A stretch of 64,000 nt of DNA, taken from Nothopassalora personata. Lineage: Eukaryota > Ascomycota > Dothideomycetes > Mycosphaerellales > Mycosphaerellaceae. Of the stretch, positions 46,740 to 57,999 are shown in pieces; the stretch's first letter is position 1, and each line of letters opens with the position of its first letter. The stretch spans positions 434,001 through 498,000 of the forward strand of contig CM066287.1 of assembly GCA_033816765.1 (NCBI GenBank), written 5' to 3'. Both the position numbers and the translations under genes were made by a program. The notes under the pieces were generated by a model. The model ran no database searches, was not told the DNA's origin, and saw nothing but the letters and a program-made list of their open reading frames with translations.

Positions 46740-48235
46740 TAATAGTATCTAGCCCGGTAGTTTCTTAACTTTCTTCCTATAGTTCTAGTAACTACGATCC
46801 GTTCTATCCTAGGTCTTAGTTTTCTTTATCGCTTCTATTATCGTTAAAGTAGGATTCGTCGATGTCTACTTCTTAGAGCGTAGCGTTTTGCCTATACGTT
46901 ACTTCTAGGGTTCCTCTTAGTTACCGAGGCTAATACCCTACGCCTAATTTTACGGCGTAGTAAACCTAATACGAGTCTTAGTAACAGAATCGCTAATAAA
47001 GGCTTCTATAACCATTTTAAGATTCGGATTCGATCTCGTAGTTAACTCTTCGTACTATTATATTAAACTGTCGTAGTTAGTTCTTTGTATTAAATAGAAT
47101 AACTACTATTTGCTACCTATAGTATCCTCCTCGTCCTTCTAAGGGGTCTAGGAGAGGCGTCGTGCTTCTATTACTAGCTCTCTCCCCTACTCTCAAATTT
47201 TGGTCTCGTTCTCGAGACCCGTGTTGCATAGTCTTTGACTCAAATAGCACGTTAATGGAATAATCAATCAATCAATCCCCTACTCTCCGAGTATAGTCGG
47301 TATCTCCTCGAGATCTAACGCTACTCTTAGATTTACTAGTTCGGGGTTGCATTATATTAAACTGTTCGCGGCGCACTATATTCTTACCGCGGCAGTCCCT
47401 TACTAGGTAGCTAGGTTTACTATATCTATAGTAAGTTCGTGTTTCTTTTAAACTCCGGGATACTCTATTCCCGTTACTATTCCTAATCTTACGACCTTTC
47501 TCGGTAACGTCGAGTTCTATTAGCTATAGTCCGTAGTACGGTTTGTCCCTAGGCTTACTATTATAGTTATCGTAGAAGCCTTTATTACGGTTATCGTAGC
47601 CTAGTGTATATCTAGCCTTTCCGGATATCTTAGAGTCGTATCGTCGTTCTATAGCTCTCTCGTAGAGCTTATCGTTAAGATTAATCGTAACTCTAACGAG
47701 GTCGCCTAAGCTATTAATCTTCTAACCGTCCCTTATTAACTCGTCCTTAATATGCTCCTTTAGTCCTCTTCGGTATATAACTTAAAGTGCTTCGTTGTCC
47801 TAATTAGTAAGTTACGCGTATTCCTAGAATTTAGTAGCATATTTAGTAGTAGATGTCTTCTAGGTTAAATGCTAAATAACATAAACGGTAGTAGTAATCT
47901 TATTAGAGACACTAAAGACGCTCTTTATAGCATACTTAAGATAGTTATATAACCTAAAGATTCCGTCGGCATTATCTTCTCCGTTACTGTCTAGGTATTT
48001 CCTAAGGAATAGTTTAACCTAATGCTATGCTCGTCCTCTTAAGAAGGTAGTAGTAGAGATAGGCTTAAGGTTCTTAGGCATAGAGTTAAATAAGAAGTAC
48101 ATATCTATCTAAGAGACCTAAGTGTTGAACTTATCTCGGTCGCTATAGTAGTATTCTAGCTTACTAATCTTAAGGGTGTCGTTACCTACATAAGTAGCTA
48201 AGGCATTAATAGCATCGTTTGCGGTCTAAGGTCGT
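46740..48235 (-). pseudogene. gypsy C gag region, decayed
   Basis: Homologous, in inverted orientation, to the gag region of gypsy B (21640-23070). The (CA)n-poor, stop-rich sequence spans the capsid and nucleocapsid parts. It carries the 81-bp SINE-like insertion at 47195. Confidence 0.6.
47195..47275 (+). mobile_element. SINE-like element, 5'-truncated 81-bp copy
   Basis: Contains only the 3' end (from AAATTTTGGTCTCGTTC to the AATCAATCAATCAA tail). Target duplication TCCCCTACTCTC, 12 bp, lies at 47183-47194 and 47276-47287; the uninterrupted target can be read in the related copy near 59200. The target and the full-length element share CTCTC at the truncation point, a typical microhomology of aborted target-primed reverse transcription. 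Confidence 0.92.
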
Positions 48236-48313
48236 CGGGCTCTACTTACTTTACTAGGGGCGGGTGTTCCCCGTTTACTCTATTAGTCTCCTATCGTAGA
48301 GGACGTTTAAAGC

Positions 48314-48772
48314 TATTAGGTTTAGTATAACCTAATAATATTATAAGTTAAGAAGACAAGCTCAATCGGGTTTGTTCTCGGGCCGATAGGAAGTCGAGGG
48401 AGAGTAATAAAGCAATAGCTGTCTTATCTTATAAAGACTAAGTAGCAGTAAGGTAGAGGTTAGGTTATAGTATATTCTAAACAGTAATATTAAATAGTAA
48501 GTTGAACGCATCGAAACTATAAGGGATTCTTAGCGTTCCTAAATATAAAAGAGACATTACTAGTCTTAGTCTTAATTACTTAATCGCTAGTGAGCGAGTA
48601 ATCTTAAATTACTAAGTCGCTAGTAAGCGAGTAATCTCGAATTACTAAGTCGCCAGTGAGCGAGTAATCTCGAATCACTAAGTCGCTAGTAAGCGAGTAA
48701 TCTCGTGCGGCGCACGTAATCTCTATAGCTAATAGCTAGGCGTGCCGTTATAGCTTAATCCGAACCGTAACA
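48314..48772 (-). repeat. 5' LTR of gypsy C
   Basis: 459 bp, TATTAGG...CCGTAACA, again with four tandem hairpin units (about 48590-48705). Its gag-proximal end adjoins GCTTTAAACG, the same leader as in gypsy B. Confidence 0.9.
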
Positions 48773-48799
48773 TAATATTATACTAATAGTACTTAAGAT

Positions 48800-48982
48800 A
48801 TGTCTTTTTATACTACAATTAGTATTAAGACTAATAAAGAACTAGTAGAACTACTAGATACCTTAATAGAGAGAAATAAAGATAATAAAGTAATCTTTAC
48901 TAATATAGTAAGACTAAAAGAGTCTATACTAAACTACTATATTAAGGAGTTTTATATTACTAAGTTTTTATCTACTAACTAA
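48800..48982 (+). CDS. 60-residue hypothetical protein of the AT-rich unit
   Basis: Reads MSFYTTISIKTNKELVELLD to YITKFLSTN, helical and lysine-rich, without Trp or Gln. A further open frame (about 49015-49165, ERALDLEDPRIYLEKV) follows after a TTTACTAATATATATTAG segment that looks like an intron end, so this may be the first exon of a longer gene; no canonical 5' splice site fits. Its presumed promoter (about 38690) was separated by gypsy C. Family unknown. Confidence 0.4.
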   Translation: MSFYTTISIKTNKELVELLDTLIERNKDNKVIFTNIVRLKESILNYYIKEFYITKFLSTN

Positions 48983-49169
48983 GATTATACTTTACTAATA
49001 TATATTAGAAAGAGCGTTAGATCTAGAAGATCCTAGAATTTATCTAGAGAAAGTTAAAGATATTATAGATAGGGAGGATAAAAGGACTATAGAGAGTTAT
49101 TTAGTAAACCTTCTTTATATAGTTAGTTATAGTCTTAATAAATTCTATTCTATACTATACTAATCTCTA

Positions 49170-49543
49170 TAATAAAATAATTATATAATAGCTTAAACTA
49201 TATTCGTTAAAGTAGATATCAGATCTACTCCTATCTAGAGATAATAAGTTATATCCTATGATTACTTATTATATCTTATTCTTATATTTATTATAAAATG
49301 TTCTATTAAAACTAAAGTAATTAGTAAAGTTAAAATAGTTTTCTAAAGAGTCTATATATACGTCTCTTTATTCTATATTATTAAGTACTATTATCTATCT
49401 TATTTATCTAATTATAGAGATATAGAGTTAATTACTAAGATATAGAAGTATAATAAAGTAAATCAAGGCTTAAACTAAATTAATACTATACTCTATATAC
49501 TTAATTTCTTAGAACCTACCCTACTTTAGTTACTTTCTATAAC
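49170..49543. other. AT-rich, no gene seen
   Basis: No frame of note. A TATATATACGTCTCTTT box at about 49351 resembles the other putative promoters of this unit. Confidence 0.4.
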
Positions 49544-49676
49544 TCTAGTTCTTATATACTACTTTAGTTCTTACGTACTACTTTAGTTCTTACGTACTAT
49601 TTTAGTTCTTACGTACTATTTTAGTTCTTATATACTACTTTAGTTCTTATATACTACTTTAGTTCTAATATACTAC
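49544..49676 (+). repeat. 19-bp tandem repeat, seven units
   Basis: Unit TTAGTTCTTATATACTACT with TATA/TACG variants, seven copies head to tail, about 170 bp upstream of the coiled-coil gene at 49844. Confidence 0.9.
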
Positions 49677-49843
49677 TAGTATTAAACCTAAGACTATTCT
49701 AGAATAGTCTAGAATCTTCTAAGTATATCTATTTTCTCTTTTCTCTTCCTCTTCTTCTTCCTTTCTTTCTTCTTTAGAAAAGAGAGAAACTACTTTATTT
49801 TCTACCTTCCTTCTAAAGAAGATACTTCTATCTTCTTTAGAAG

Positions 49844-50307
49844 ATGTCTCCTACTCCTCCTCTTACCCTCCCTAAAAAGAGAGGCCCTTCTAAGTATGTA
49901 CTGTTTATATATCTTTTGTTCTACTTTACTAATCTCTATTTAGGGGTACCGCCGTCTAAAAGGCAAAGAAGAACCTCTTTAAAAAAGAGGACTATCTTCT
50001 TCTTAAGGAAGAAGTCTCCGAACTTTCTACCTCTCTTCTTCTTTATAAGAGAAAGGTAAAAGACCTTACGAAGAAGATTACGAACCTCTATAAGAGGGAT
50101 CTAGAGGTCGAGAATCGTCTCCGAGCTTTAAAGTAAGTTTACCTTTAATAGCTTTATAACTCTATATTAATAATTATAAGAAGAGCTCTAGAGAAGGAAG
50201 TTAAAGAAGAGAAGGAAAGAGAGAGGAAGGAAGAGAAAGAGAAAGAGCAGAGAGAAAAGGAAAAGGAAGGAGATAAAGAAGAAGAAGAAGAAGAGAGAGA
50301 AGAGTAG
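49844..50307 (+). pseudogene. coiled-coil protein gene with two introns and one in-frame stop
   Basis: Three exons join in phase: 49844-49893, 49944-50132 and 50181-50307. Intron 1 is 50 nt (GTATGT...TTTACTAATCTCTATTTAG), intron 2 is 48 nt (GTAAGT...TTATAAG). Both split a codon after its second base, and exon 3 then runs open to TAG at 50305. The 121-codon product starts MSPTPPLTLPKKRGPSK, has a heptad region (KEEVSELSTSLLLYKRKVKDL) and ends in a Lys/Glu-rich tail. The only break is TAA at 49957-49959 (codon 22), explained by CAA-to-TAA. A TATA-like box and a CT tract (49715-49780) precede it. Family unknown; a short basic N-terminus plus coiled coil could bind nucleic acid or dimerise. Confidence 0.6.
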
Positions 50308-51780
50308 AAAGAAAGGAAAGGAGATAGGAGTTAGGAGTTATAGGTCTATAAAACTAAAATACCAAAAAAATTGCTTTTAAATTAATATTTTATATTTAAA
50401 GTATTAGTTCTAATTCTATTTAAAGATATATATAAGTAGTAGAGTCTTTAAACTAATTTAATATTTTATATAACTACTAGTTTAATCTACGTACTATCTA
50501 ATATAATTCTATCTCCTTCTATTTTTATAGATCTTAGTATTATTTATCTAATAAAGATACGGCTCTTTACTAATTTTAAACTATTAAGTCTCTACTTATT
50601 TAATTTTCTCTAATATAATTAAGAAAGTAGATTACCTAATAGAATTAAAGTAGTTTAAACCAAGCTTATATATACGTCTTCTTCTTCTCTTTACTCTTAC
50701 CTTTCTTCTCTCTACTTTCTCTTCTTAAAAAGAATATAATAGTATATCTATTATATTCTTAAGTTTACTAAAAGTAAAGTAATAGTAGATCTATTACTTT
50801 ATTAACTTCTAAGAGTAAAGTAGTATAGATTACTACTTTATTAAGTTTAAGTAAGTACTACTTCTAATCTAATAGCCTTAGAACTAATTTAGTTCTTAGA
50901 ACTCTTAATAATAATAGAAGCAAAGTAGTATAGATTACTACTTTATTAAGTCTAAGTAAGTACTACTTTATAAGCTTATAAGAGTTTAAACTAATCTATT
51001 ACTTAAAATACTTAAAGTAGTATAGAGTACTACTTTATTCTATCTAACTAAGTACTCTATTTACTATTTTATTAATCTTTAACTAACTTCTATTTAAGAT
51101 AAACCTACTTAGAAGAAGACTATTAGTTTAATGTATTTATTTCTAATATAGTAAGATCCCTTTTCTCTATTACTTTATATAAATACTAATACTATATTTT
51201 AGTATAATAGAATATTTATAATATAGTATAATATCTCTCTTCTTTATTTTAAGAGACTAGTACTACTTTTATAATTTTACTATACTTTTTATACTACTAG
51301 ATAATACTCTAAAGACCCTTAAGATACTATTTATAATATCTATAGAGACTTAATAGTAGATAGTCTCTACTAGGTTTTACTCTTTCCTACTATTGTTTTA
51401 GTATTTACCTTAAGGGCTAATAGAGTATAGCCTTTAACTATACCTATTTTAAACTATCTTATATAGATATAGAGTTCCTTACTTACTTTTATAGCCGTTA
51501 GTATAAGAGGGTCTTAGTAATATAGTACTTCTAGGACTAAATCTTTCTCTTAAAAGACTATTATTATTATTATTACCACTATTAGCCTACTATACTACTA
51601 TATACTTTCTATATTACTCATATATCTCTCGTAGAGCCCTAGGGTCCTCTTTATTAGATCTATATAGGTATTATAGTTAAGATTCTATACTAGGTTCTAC
51701 CCTCTTATCTCTATATCTTTAACCCTCTCTAACTTTAGGTATATATTAGGTAGAGAGTAGTACCTATACTCTTTCTAAGG
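50308..51780. other. AT-rich right arm, repeats but no gene
   Basis: No coherent frame. Contains a TATATATACGTCTTC box with CT tract (about 50661) and a dispersed palindromic unit, AGTAGTATAGATTACTACT, at about 50819 and 50928, with a weaker third at about 51015. Each is followed by TTATTAAGT..AAGTAAGTACTACTT. The right border of the helicase unit lies somewhere near 51780 but is not marked by a recognisable terminus. Confidence 0.4.
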
Positions 51781-51830
51781 TATTTCAACCCTAAGGATTT
51801 AGAATTTGAAATAAAAAATTAAAGAAGTCT

Positions 51831-51877
51831 AGTTTTTCCAGCACTTTTTTAGTAGGTTTATAAATGCCGGAAAAACT
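51831..51877. repeat. 13-bp inverted repeat hairpin
   Basis: AGTTTTTCCAGCA and TGCCGGAAAAACT (12 of 13 pair) are separated by 21 bases. This small patch keeps CpA, unlike its surroundings. Unknown role; possibly a small inverted-repeat element or the LINE's 3' RNA structure. Confidence 0.5.
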
Positions 51878-52058
51878 AAGCAATTTTTGCCGGTATAAGT
51901 TAGTTATTCTAGCCCTAGATACAGGTAGGGGTACTTTTAAAGACCTAAGGTAGTATAGCTATTTAACCCCTTCTAGTTCGCTCCTTCCCTCTCGGTACTA
52001 CTTTAGTATAGTAATACCTATAGTACGGATATAGTCTATTACCTCTTATTATCCTTTA

Positions 52059-52604
52059 GTTATCCTACGGGGAGCGCCTTTATACCGCGGACGACGTAAG
52101 TACCTTCGTTATAACGAAGAGAAACTAAGACTCTCCCTCTTAAAAACTCCCTCCTAAAAACTCCTACTTAAAATACCCTTAAACACCCTCTTAGACCCGA
52201 CCTAAAGTAACTAGGTCGGTAGAAGAAACGCTTAATAAGCGACAACTATTTTAAAGCCTACGACGTAATAAATACCTTTACTATAATATAAAGAAGAGAA
52301 TAGAAGAGAGGAGAAGTAAGAATACGCCTAGATACTTATTAACGAAGATACTCGATACCGTATAAAAGGAGGAAGAATATAGTAGACTCTCTCTCCGGAT
52401 AATGAAGGCTATTAAAGTACCTAGGCTTATAGGAACTAAGAGAGGTAGTAAACCGCGTAAACTACTACTTAGTATAGCTAGAACTAAGGGAGGCTATAAA
52501 CTACGTCGATTATAGGTCTAGGTACTACGGGCCTACGAGGAACTAAAACCTCGGGCCCCGTTACAAGATAGTCGAAGGATAGAGGTACGGGCTATTTAAG
52601 GTAC

Positions 52605-52646
<42 letters not shown>

Positions 52647-53035
52647 TCTCTCTCTCTTTCTACGTTCGTATAATAGGGTCGTACGGTATAGTAAGGTAAG
52701 AAATAGCTCTCGGTTATAATCTTAAACGACCGACTAACCGGTCGCGTAACCGTATATAACCGGTCGGTCGGACGTAAAACTTATCTTACCTATAGTAAGG
52801 CGATAAACCGTAACTCTTAAAATAAGATACGACTACCGGGTACGTAATGTACTACGCCGTAATATATTCGATTTACGCCTTAAATAGCGAGCCTCGCTTA
52901 TATCTTTTAAGGAGTTTTTAAGTTAGGGATACGATAGAGCTTTTCTCCTTCTCTTAAATTATAGTCTCGTTCTTAAGACCTATATTATATAGTCTTAGAC
53001 TTAAATTGTACGTTAATAGAATAATTAATTAATTA
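52059..53035 (+). mobile_element. RIP-decayed SINE-like element, long variant (977 bp)
   Basis: Begins GTTATCCTACGGGGAGCGCC and ends AATAATTAATTAATTAATC. The ends match the unmutated family with C-to-T/G-to-A changes. Extra internal sequence includes a CT microsatellite (52607-52662) and the block shared with 29490-30045. Target duplication, itself mutated: CTTATTATCCTTTA before and CTTACTATCTTTTA after, 12 of 14 identical, both differences C/T. It is inserted in the 3' part of the LINE. Confidence 0.75.
52607..52662 (+). repeat. (CT)n microsatellite
   Basis: About 27 CT units with two interruptions, inside the long SINE-like variant. Confidence 0.95.
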
Positions 53036-53049
53036 ATCTTACTATCTTT

Positions 53050-56000
53050 TAATAGATAGGAAAAGAATAGGGAAGGCCGCTACCCTTATTTTTCTAGTCC
53101 TAACCTCGGTATATAGGCGATATCCTTAAAGGAGGTAGATTAGAGTCTCTTTCTAGCCGTAGCGGTACCTATTGTTATCTATTTTATAAAACCAGTATAG
53201 GTAGTCGCGAAAGAAACCGTATCCTAGACGTAGAGAGTAGTAGGCGCTCGAGATAGTCCTCTCGTACTATATTTATAGCGGGAGGTACTCTTCGTATTAA
53301 AAACGAGAGAAGTAGCTATTTAGCCCGTACTCCTTCTTAGCCTCTACCTCTCTAAAACGGTCTCTAGTAGCCTTAGCTACTAGGTTAGTAAGATATTCTT
53401 CGTCGGTTATATAAAGCAACTTAAAGGTCTTTAGTCTTCTTTAGATCCCTTAGAGCTTTAAGCCTCCTTTAGGTAGTAAGAGCTCGTAACCTATCTCTAT
53501 TACTATTGTTATAACTATAGGGATAGTACTAATTAGGGCCTTAGTAATTGGGTTATCTTTAGGAACCTTCTTTAGCCTTAGGCTATACTTTAGGACCTAG
53601 TATTCTAGGCAAATTCGAGGGGTAAGGAGGTCTACTTCTCTCTTAGTAGGCTTAGTAGGTATAGTACGGAAGACCCCTAGGACTTTTTAAATACCTTTCC
53701 CGTATATAGCCTCTAAGGAAGTAATAGCTCTCCTAGATTTCTACTAAATTAGCGCTCTATAGTCGGCTACGGTAGTAATGTATAATAGGTATAGTATACG
53801 TAGGAAACGAGTACTTAACCTATTTAATATATTCGCTAGGTAGTTTATTCTATAGAAGGAGGTAAGTACCTTAGTTACTCGGATTTAAATATGTTCTTTA
53901 AAGGTAAGATAGGTATTAAACTAGATCTCTAGCTATTATATAGCTTTTATTACGGGTTTAATAACTTCTCCGCTTAGTAGGGTAATAGAACTATTATATT
54001 CTTTACCTTTTATAAAGTATAGGAGGTTAGCTTTAGTAAGATTAAATTCTATCGCTTACTTAGTACCTTTCTTTATTAAGAGTTTAACCTCTTTCTTAAG
54101 GATCTTTATATTCTTCTTAAGGCTAGTTAAAGCTACTAGTAGCTTAATATTATTAACATAGGATAAGGGAGTTACGGCCTTAATATCCGTAAATAGGTCC
54201 CTTATATATATAAGAAATAAAATCGATAAGATTAGAATACCTTATAGTACGCTGGTCTCGACGTCCGTAGTCTCTTCTATTTATCTATTAAAGGATAGTA
54301 AAATTTTCTGTTCTTCTAGGAAGGACTTAGTCTACCTTATAACCGAGTAGGGGAGTCGTAGCTTAATTAGTGTTCTTAGGAGACGGTTCTTTACTACGTA
54401 GTCGAAGGCTCCTTTAACGTCTAGAAAGGCTACGCTTAATTTCTTCCCTTTAGCTTAGTTCCTTTTAATAAAATTAGTAAGTAGGAGGGCTATATCTACG
54501 GCTAAACGTTTTATTCTACCGCCTATTTACGAGTTATAAAGTAGCGGGCCGGTATTGGCTAGAATACCTAGTCTTTTAGCTAGTATTCTCTCGCTTACTT
54601 TCCTTAGGCATTTAAGAAGCGCTATTATCCTATATACCTTAGGGATCGAGTAGTTAGTTTTCCTCGGTTTTACTAGAGTAAATCTAATCGCTACTTGCTA
54701 GTACTTAGGGTAGTACCCTTTATTTAATAGCGAGCCGTAAACCTTAAGAAAGGCGTCCGTAATAGCTTAAAATGCGCGTTAAATTATAGCTTATATTATA
54801 CCGTCCGGGCCTAGGGTTTTACCTTTTACTTTCGAGGAACTATAAGCCAATTAAAGTTCTTCTAGTTATATTAGGTCCTATTTTTAGTTCCCTATAAGAT
54901 AGTTATCCTATAGGGGGTCTAGGAAATTATCCGGAGGTAGCGAAGGGAATAGCGCGTCCCGGTAGGCCTCGCATTTTCCCTTAAATGTATCCTATCCGTT
55001 TATAGTCGGGATTAGACTATTCCCTCCTATTTTTATATAGGAGAAGGCCTTGTAGACTAACGTAAGATCGGTCTTTTTAAGGAACTTATTCTAGTAGTCT
55101 CGTTTAGCGGTTTTAATAGCAAGGAAGTATTTATTCCTTACGACTAAGTATACTACTTTATCTATACGTATAGTAGATACTATAGGGCTAGTAATCTTTC
55201 TACGTTTACGAGACGTTTACTTTCTAAGTTCTTTTAGTTCTAGCGTCTACTACGGTTTAGACTTAGCTACTACCCTAAGTTAAGGAATATATCGTTTAGC
55301 CGCGGTAGATATAATATCGGAAAAGATACTCGCTAGTAGGTCTAGGTCTTCTATACCTTTAAGATCTACTTTACGATCCTTTAGTACTTATAAGAAACCT
55401 TTCTAATCTACTTTAGACGTATCGAAACGTAGAGTATTAGCTAGGAGGAGGTACAAGTAGAGAGGAGGTATTACCCCCTCTAATATCTAGAGAGATCACT
55501 AAGTAGGCGGATCCGGTCTCTAGTGTACGCTAGTTTATTTCCGAGCTTAAAGACCTTTCTTTTATAAAGGTAAGGTCTAAAACGCTCGGGTTACTTAGGT
55601 ATACTTAGTAAAAGGTTTCTATATTTAGAGCATTCCGTAGAGAGAAGTTATTTACCTTAATCTAGTTAATAAATACTTTAGCTCTAGAGCTATTATCCTT
55701 CCCGTAAGAATCCTAAGATAGGTATCTTATATTAAAGTTGCTAAGTAGTACCGTATTTGTTACTAGTATAAAATAGTATAGGGCTCTTTAATTCGTCTAG
55801 GTATTCTCGCTATCTTTTCTATTATAGATATTAAGAATATAGATTAAATTACCCTTCTTATCTTTCGCGGATATTACTTAAAAATCCGGGTCCCTATTTT
55901 AAACCGGAATTATTTTAACTTAGATTTATCTACTAATATAGAAGAGGGTAAGATTCCTTACTATACTAGTTAGTAGTATAGATCTAAAGGCTAGGTAAGC

Positions 56001-56160
56001 TATAGATCTTCGTAGATTATTTTCTTTATCTATTAAAAGCTATAGCTCTTAGATGACTAGTATATTAGCCTTTTTACGGATTACTAACTCGAGTATAGAC
56101 TTAGTAGCTACTACGCTCCGGTTTAGGTTCGCTTAGAAGATACGTAAAGGTATAACTAGT
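53050..56160 (-). pseudogene. LINE ORF2: APE-type endonuclease and reverse transcriptase
   Basis: The endonuclease part shows VIQEP near 56070, LLSNFNIRYLSWD (normally GDFN-x-HH/P-x-W) near 55735, and SVLDLTF near 55570. The RT part shows AFLDVKGAFDYV near 54425, ETSVP.GI...LFLIYI near 54220-54280 and LSYVNNIKLL (the YADD box, now YVNN) near 54150. Changes such as DD to NN and Trp/Gln to stop are G-to-A/C-to-T. In a live element this protein nicks DNA and copies the RNA at the break. It could have served the SINE-like elements, but their tails were not shown to match. Confidence 0.75.
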
Positions 56161-56199
56161 ATCTAGAAGAGCCTAGTTTCTCCTTTTATTTTTCTTCTC

Positions 56200-57400
56200 T
56201 CTCTTCTCTCGATAGTACTCTTTATACCCTTAGGTACTTTACGCCGATCTAAAGGCTATATTTCTTTACTCTAGTAGCTTCTTTACTTATTTTAAAAGTA
56301 AGTAGTATTAAACCCTACGTTTAGGAGAGTTAGTACTGTTTACTAGTAAGCTAAAGAGGGGTATTTACTAGTTTAAAGCCTTTATTAAAGGCTATAAGTT
56401 TAGCGGTAACCTTTTATAGACCGTTCTCCTTAAAGGTAATAGAGTCGATACTATATACGACTACTCTATACTATAGAGGACGGGGATAATTATCTTAAGG
56501 AGGGTAAAGTTCTTCTTAAGTATTTCCTTCGCTTTCTCGTCCCGTAGCGTAAGAATAAGATTTCCTTTTACTAAGAGGCGAGTTCTAAGAAGGATTAGGT
56601 ATTCGGAATATAGGTTAGCTTCTTTAAAGGCCCGTTTAACCGCGTTACGGGTAGCGATCATATCGAGAGTAGTACTACTATTATTTTCTATCCCGAGGAT
56701 AATTTAGCTACCCCTCCCTCTAGTAGAGGCTTTACGGTTCTTAAATTTAGTTCCTTTGGTAGTGTTCTAGCCCTTCTTAGGTTAGGAGGGGGTTAGCGTT
56801 AATTAGGGGAAAGTTTAGTATAGTACCGTAGTTTAGGTCCGGATAGTAGGGTCGCCCCCGGAGAGGATACTAATAAATGTTAGTTTTTAGCCCTTTTAGG
56901 TTCCCGTAGGACCGTTTATATTATTAAATAGCTTAGTAAGCTTAGCGACTAACCCTTCTAGGGCGTAAACCTACTTCTTAATCTTTACTATTACTATCGG
57001 GAGTGCTTTATCTTTACGGAAGGCCCTAAAAAGGCCTAGGAGTTCGAGGATCTTACCTTACCTTTTCCGGTCTCCCTTTACTAGAGGGGCGGCGTCGATA
57101 AGTAATTAGCAGGACTCGTTAAGCTTAGATTGAGCCTCTAAGGCATCGGATTAGGACGTTCGTACTACTTCGTAGCGCTTTAGCGGCGATATATCTAATA
57201 CGGTCTCAATAAAGGGGTTAGGTCTTTTTACGCTAATAAAGGGGATAGATTTTCTTTATATAATCTTTTTTGCTTTATTTATATTAAGAAAGATGCTCGA
57301 AGGTTACTAGGTTAGCGTAGAAGGGTAGGAGAGTTAGTCTTTATCCCCTAAGGGATTAAAGATAGACTCTTCGTCTATTTCGTCTATTTTTAGTAGTAAT
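56200..57400 (-). pseudogene. LINE ORF1 (Gag-like), decayed
   Basis: A short open piece at 56461-56661 reads MIATRNAVKRAFKEANL and then LVKGNLILTLRDEKAKEIL, resembling the RNA-binding core of Tad-type ORF1 proteins, which precedes the endonuclease ORF. Zinc knuckles could not be read with certainty because of the mutations. Confidence 0.5.
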
Positions 57401-57999
57401 TTAGTATAGAAAAGAGACTCGTAGTAGCCTTACGCTAAGAGGGCTACCTAATTACCCTATTTCTAATCGCGTTCGGGTCCTAGCCTAATAGCAACACTAG
57501 GGTACTCTTCTTACTACTAAGTAGAAGAAGGTATACTATAGAGGAGAGTAGCTCTTAACTCTTAAGTACGCGGGCATACGGTAACGTACGCCTTTCTCGT
57601 AGGGTAGGAGGCTACCCTTAGGTGTCGTAGAGTATTCTAGGGGGTACTATTCTAGTAGAATAAAGTAGTCTTAAGCCTTAACCCCTAGTTCTATAACTAG
57701 TACTCTACTTCTTCTACTAGGTATAGTATAAGCCTATAGACCCTTTCGACCCTTTAGTTCTCCTCGTGCTACGCCTATTTAGGGCTATAGGTTACCCTAA
57801 TATAGGGTAATTTAAAATAAAGTATATTATTATATTAAAAAGTATATACTCCTCTTATATCTCTTCCTCCCCTAGGGAAGTAACGTTAGAATTTAAGTTT
57901 CGGACTCGGCTTTTAGCGCTTGGGACCCTAAACCGGAAGGGGAAGCCGGCCGTAGCCGGGGCTATAAAGGTAGGAGAAGAGATCTTTAGTACTCTAAAT

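Larger units (their letters stand above)
40390..46740 (-). pseudogene. gypsy C pol, RIP-decayed
   Basis: Mirror image of the gypsy A pol: chromodomain-like end near 40400-40500, integrase about 40700-41700, RNase H about 41800-42150, RT about 42250-43150 with the YIDDI box near 42510, and retropepsin 45932-46141 (IIDSGVSGNF). The Gag-only element lies between protease and RT at 43406-45895. In-frame stops are at Trp/Gln codons. Not functional. Confidence 0.8.
39055..48772 (-). mobile_element. full-length chromodomain gypsy element C, minus strand
   Basis: Both LTRs are 459 bp (3' LTR 39055-39513, 5' LTR 48314-48772) with a perfect 5-bp target duplication TAATA at 39050-39054 and 48773-48777. 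Reading leftwards: 5' LTR, gag, protease, RT, RNase H, integrase, chromodomain, antisense tRNA-like, antisense ORF, polypurine tract, 3' LTR. It is RIP-decayed. Two younger insertions sit in it: the Gag-only element (43406-45895) and a truncated SINE-like copy (47195-47275). It split an AT-rich, helicase-bearing unit. Confidence 0.92.

Noticed and set aside
51831..51877. MITE
   Set aside because: A 13-bp inverted repeat in 47 bp without a target duplication or second copy in the window is too little to call an element.
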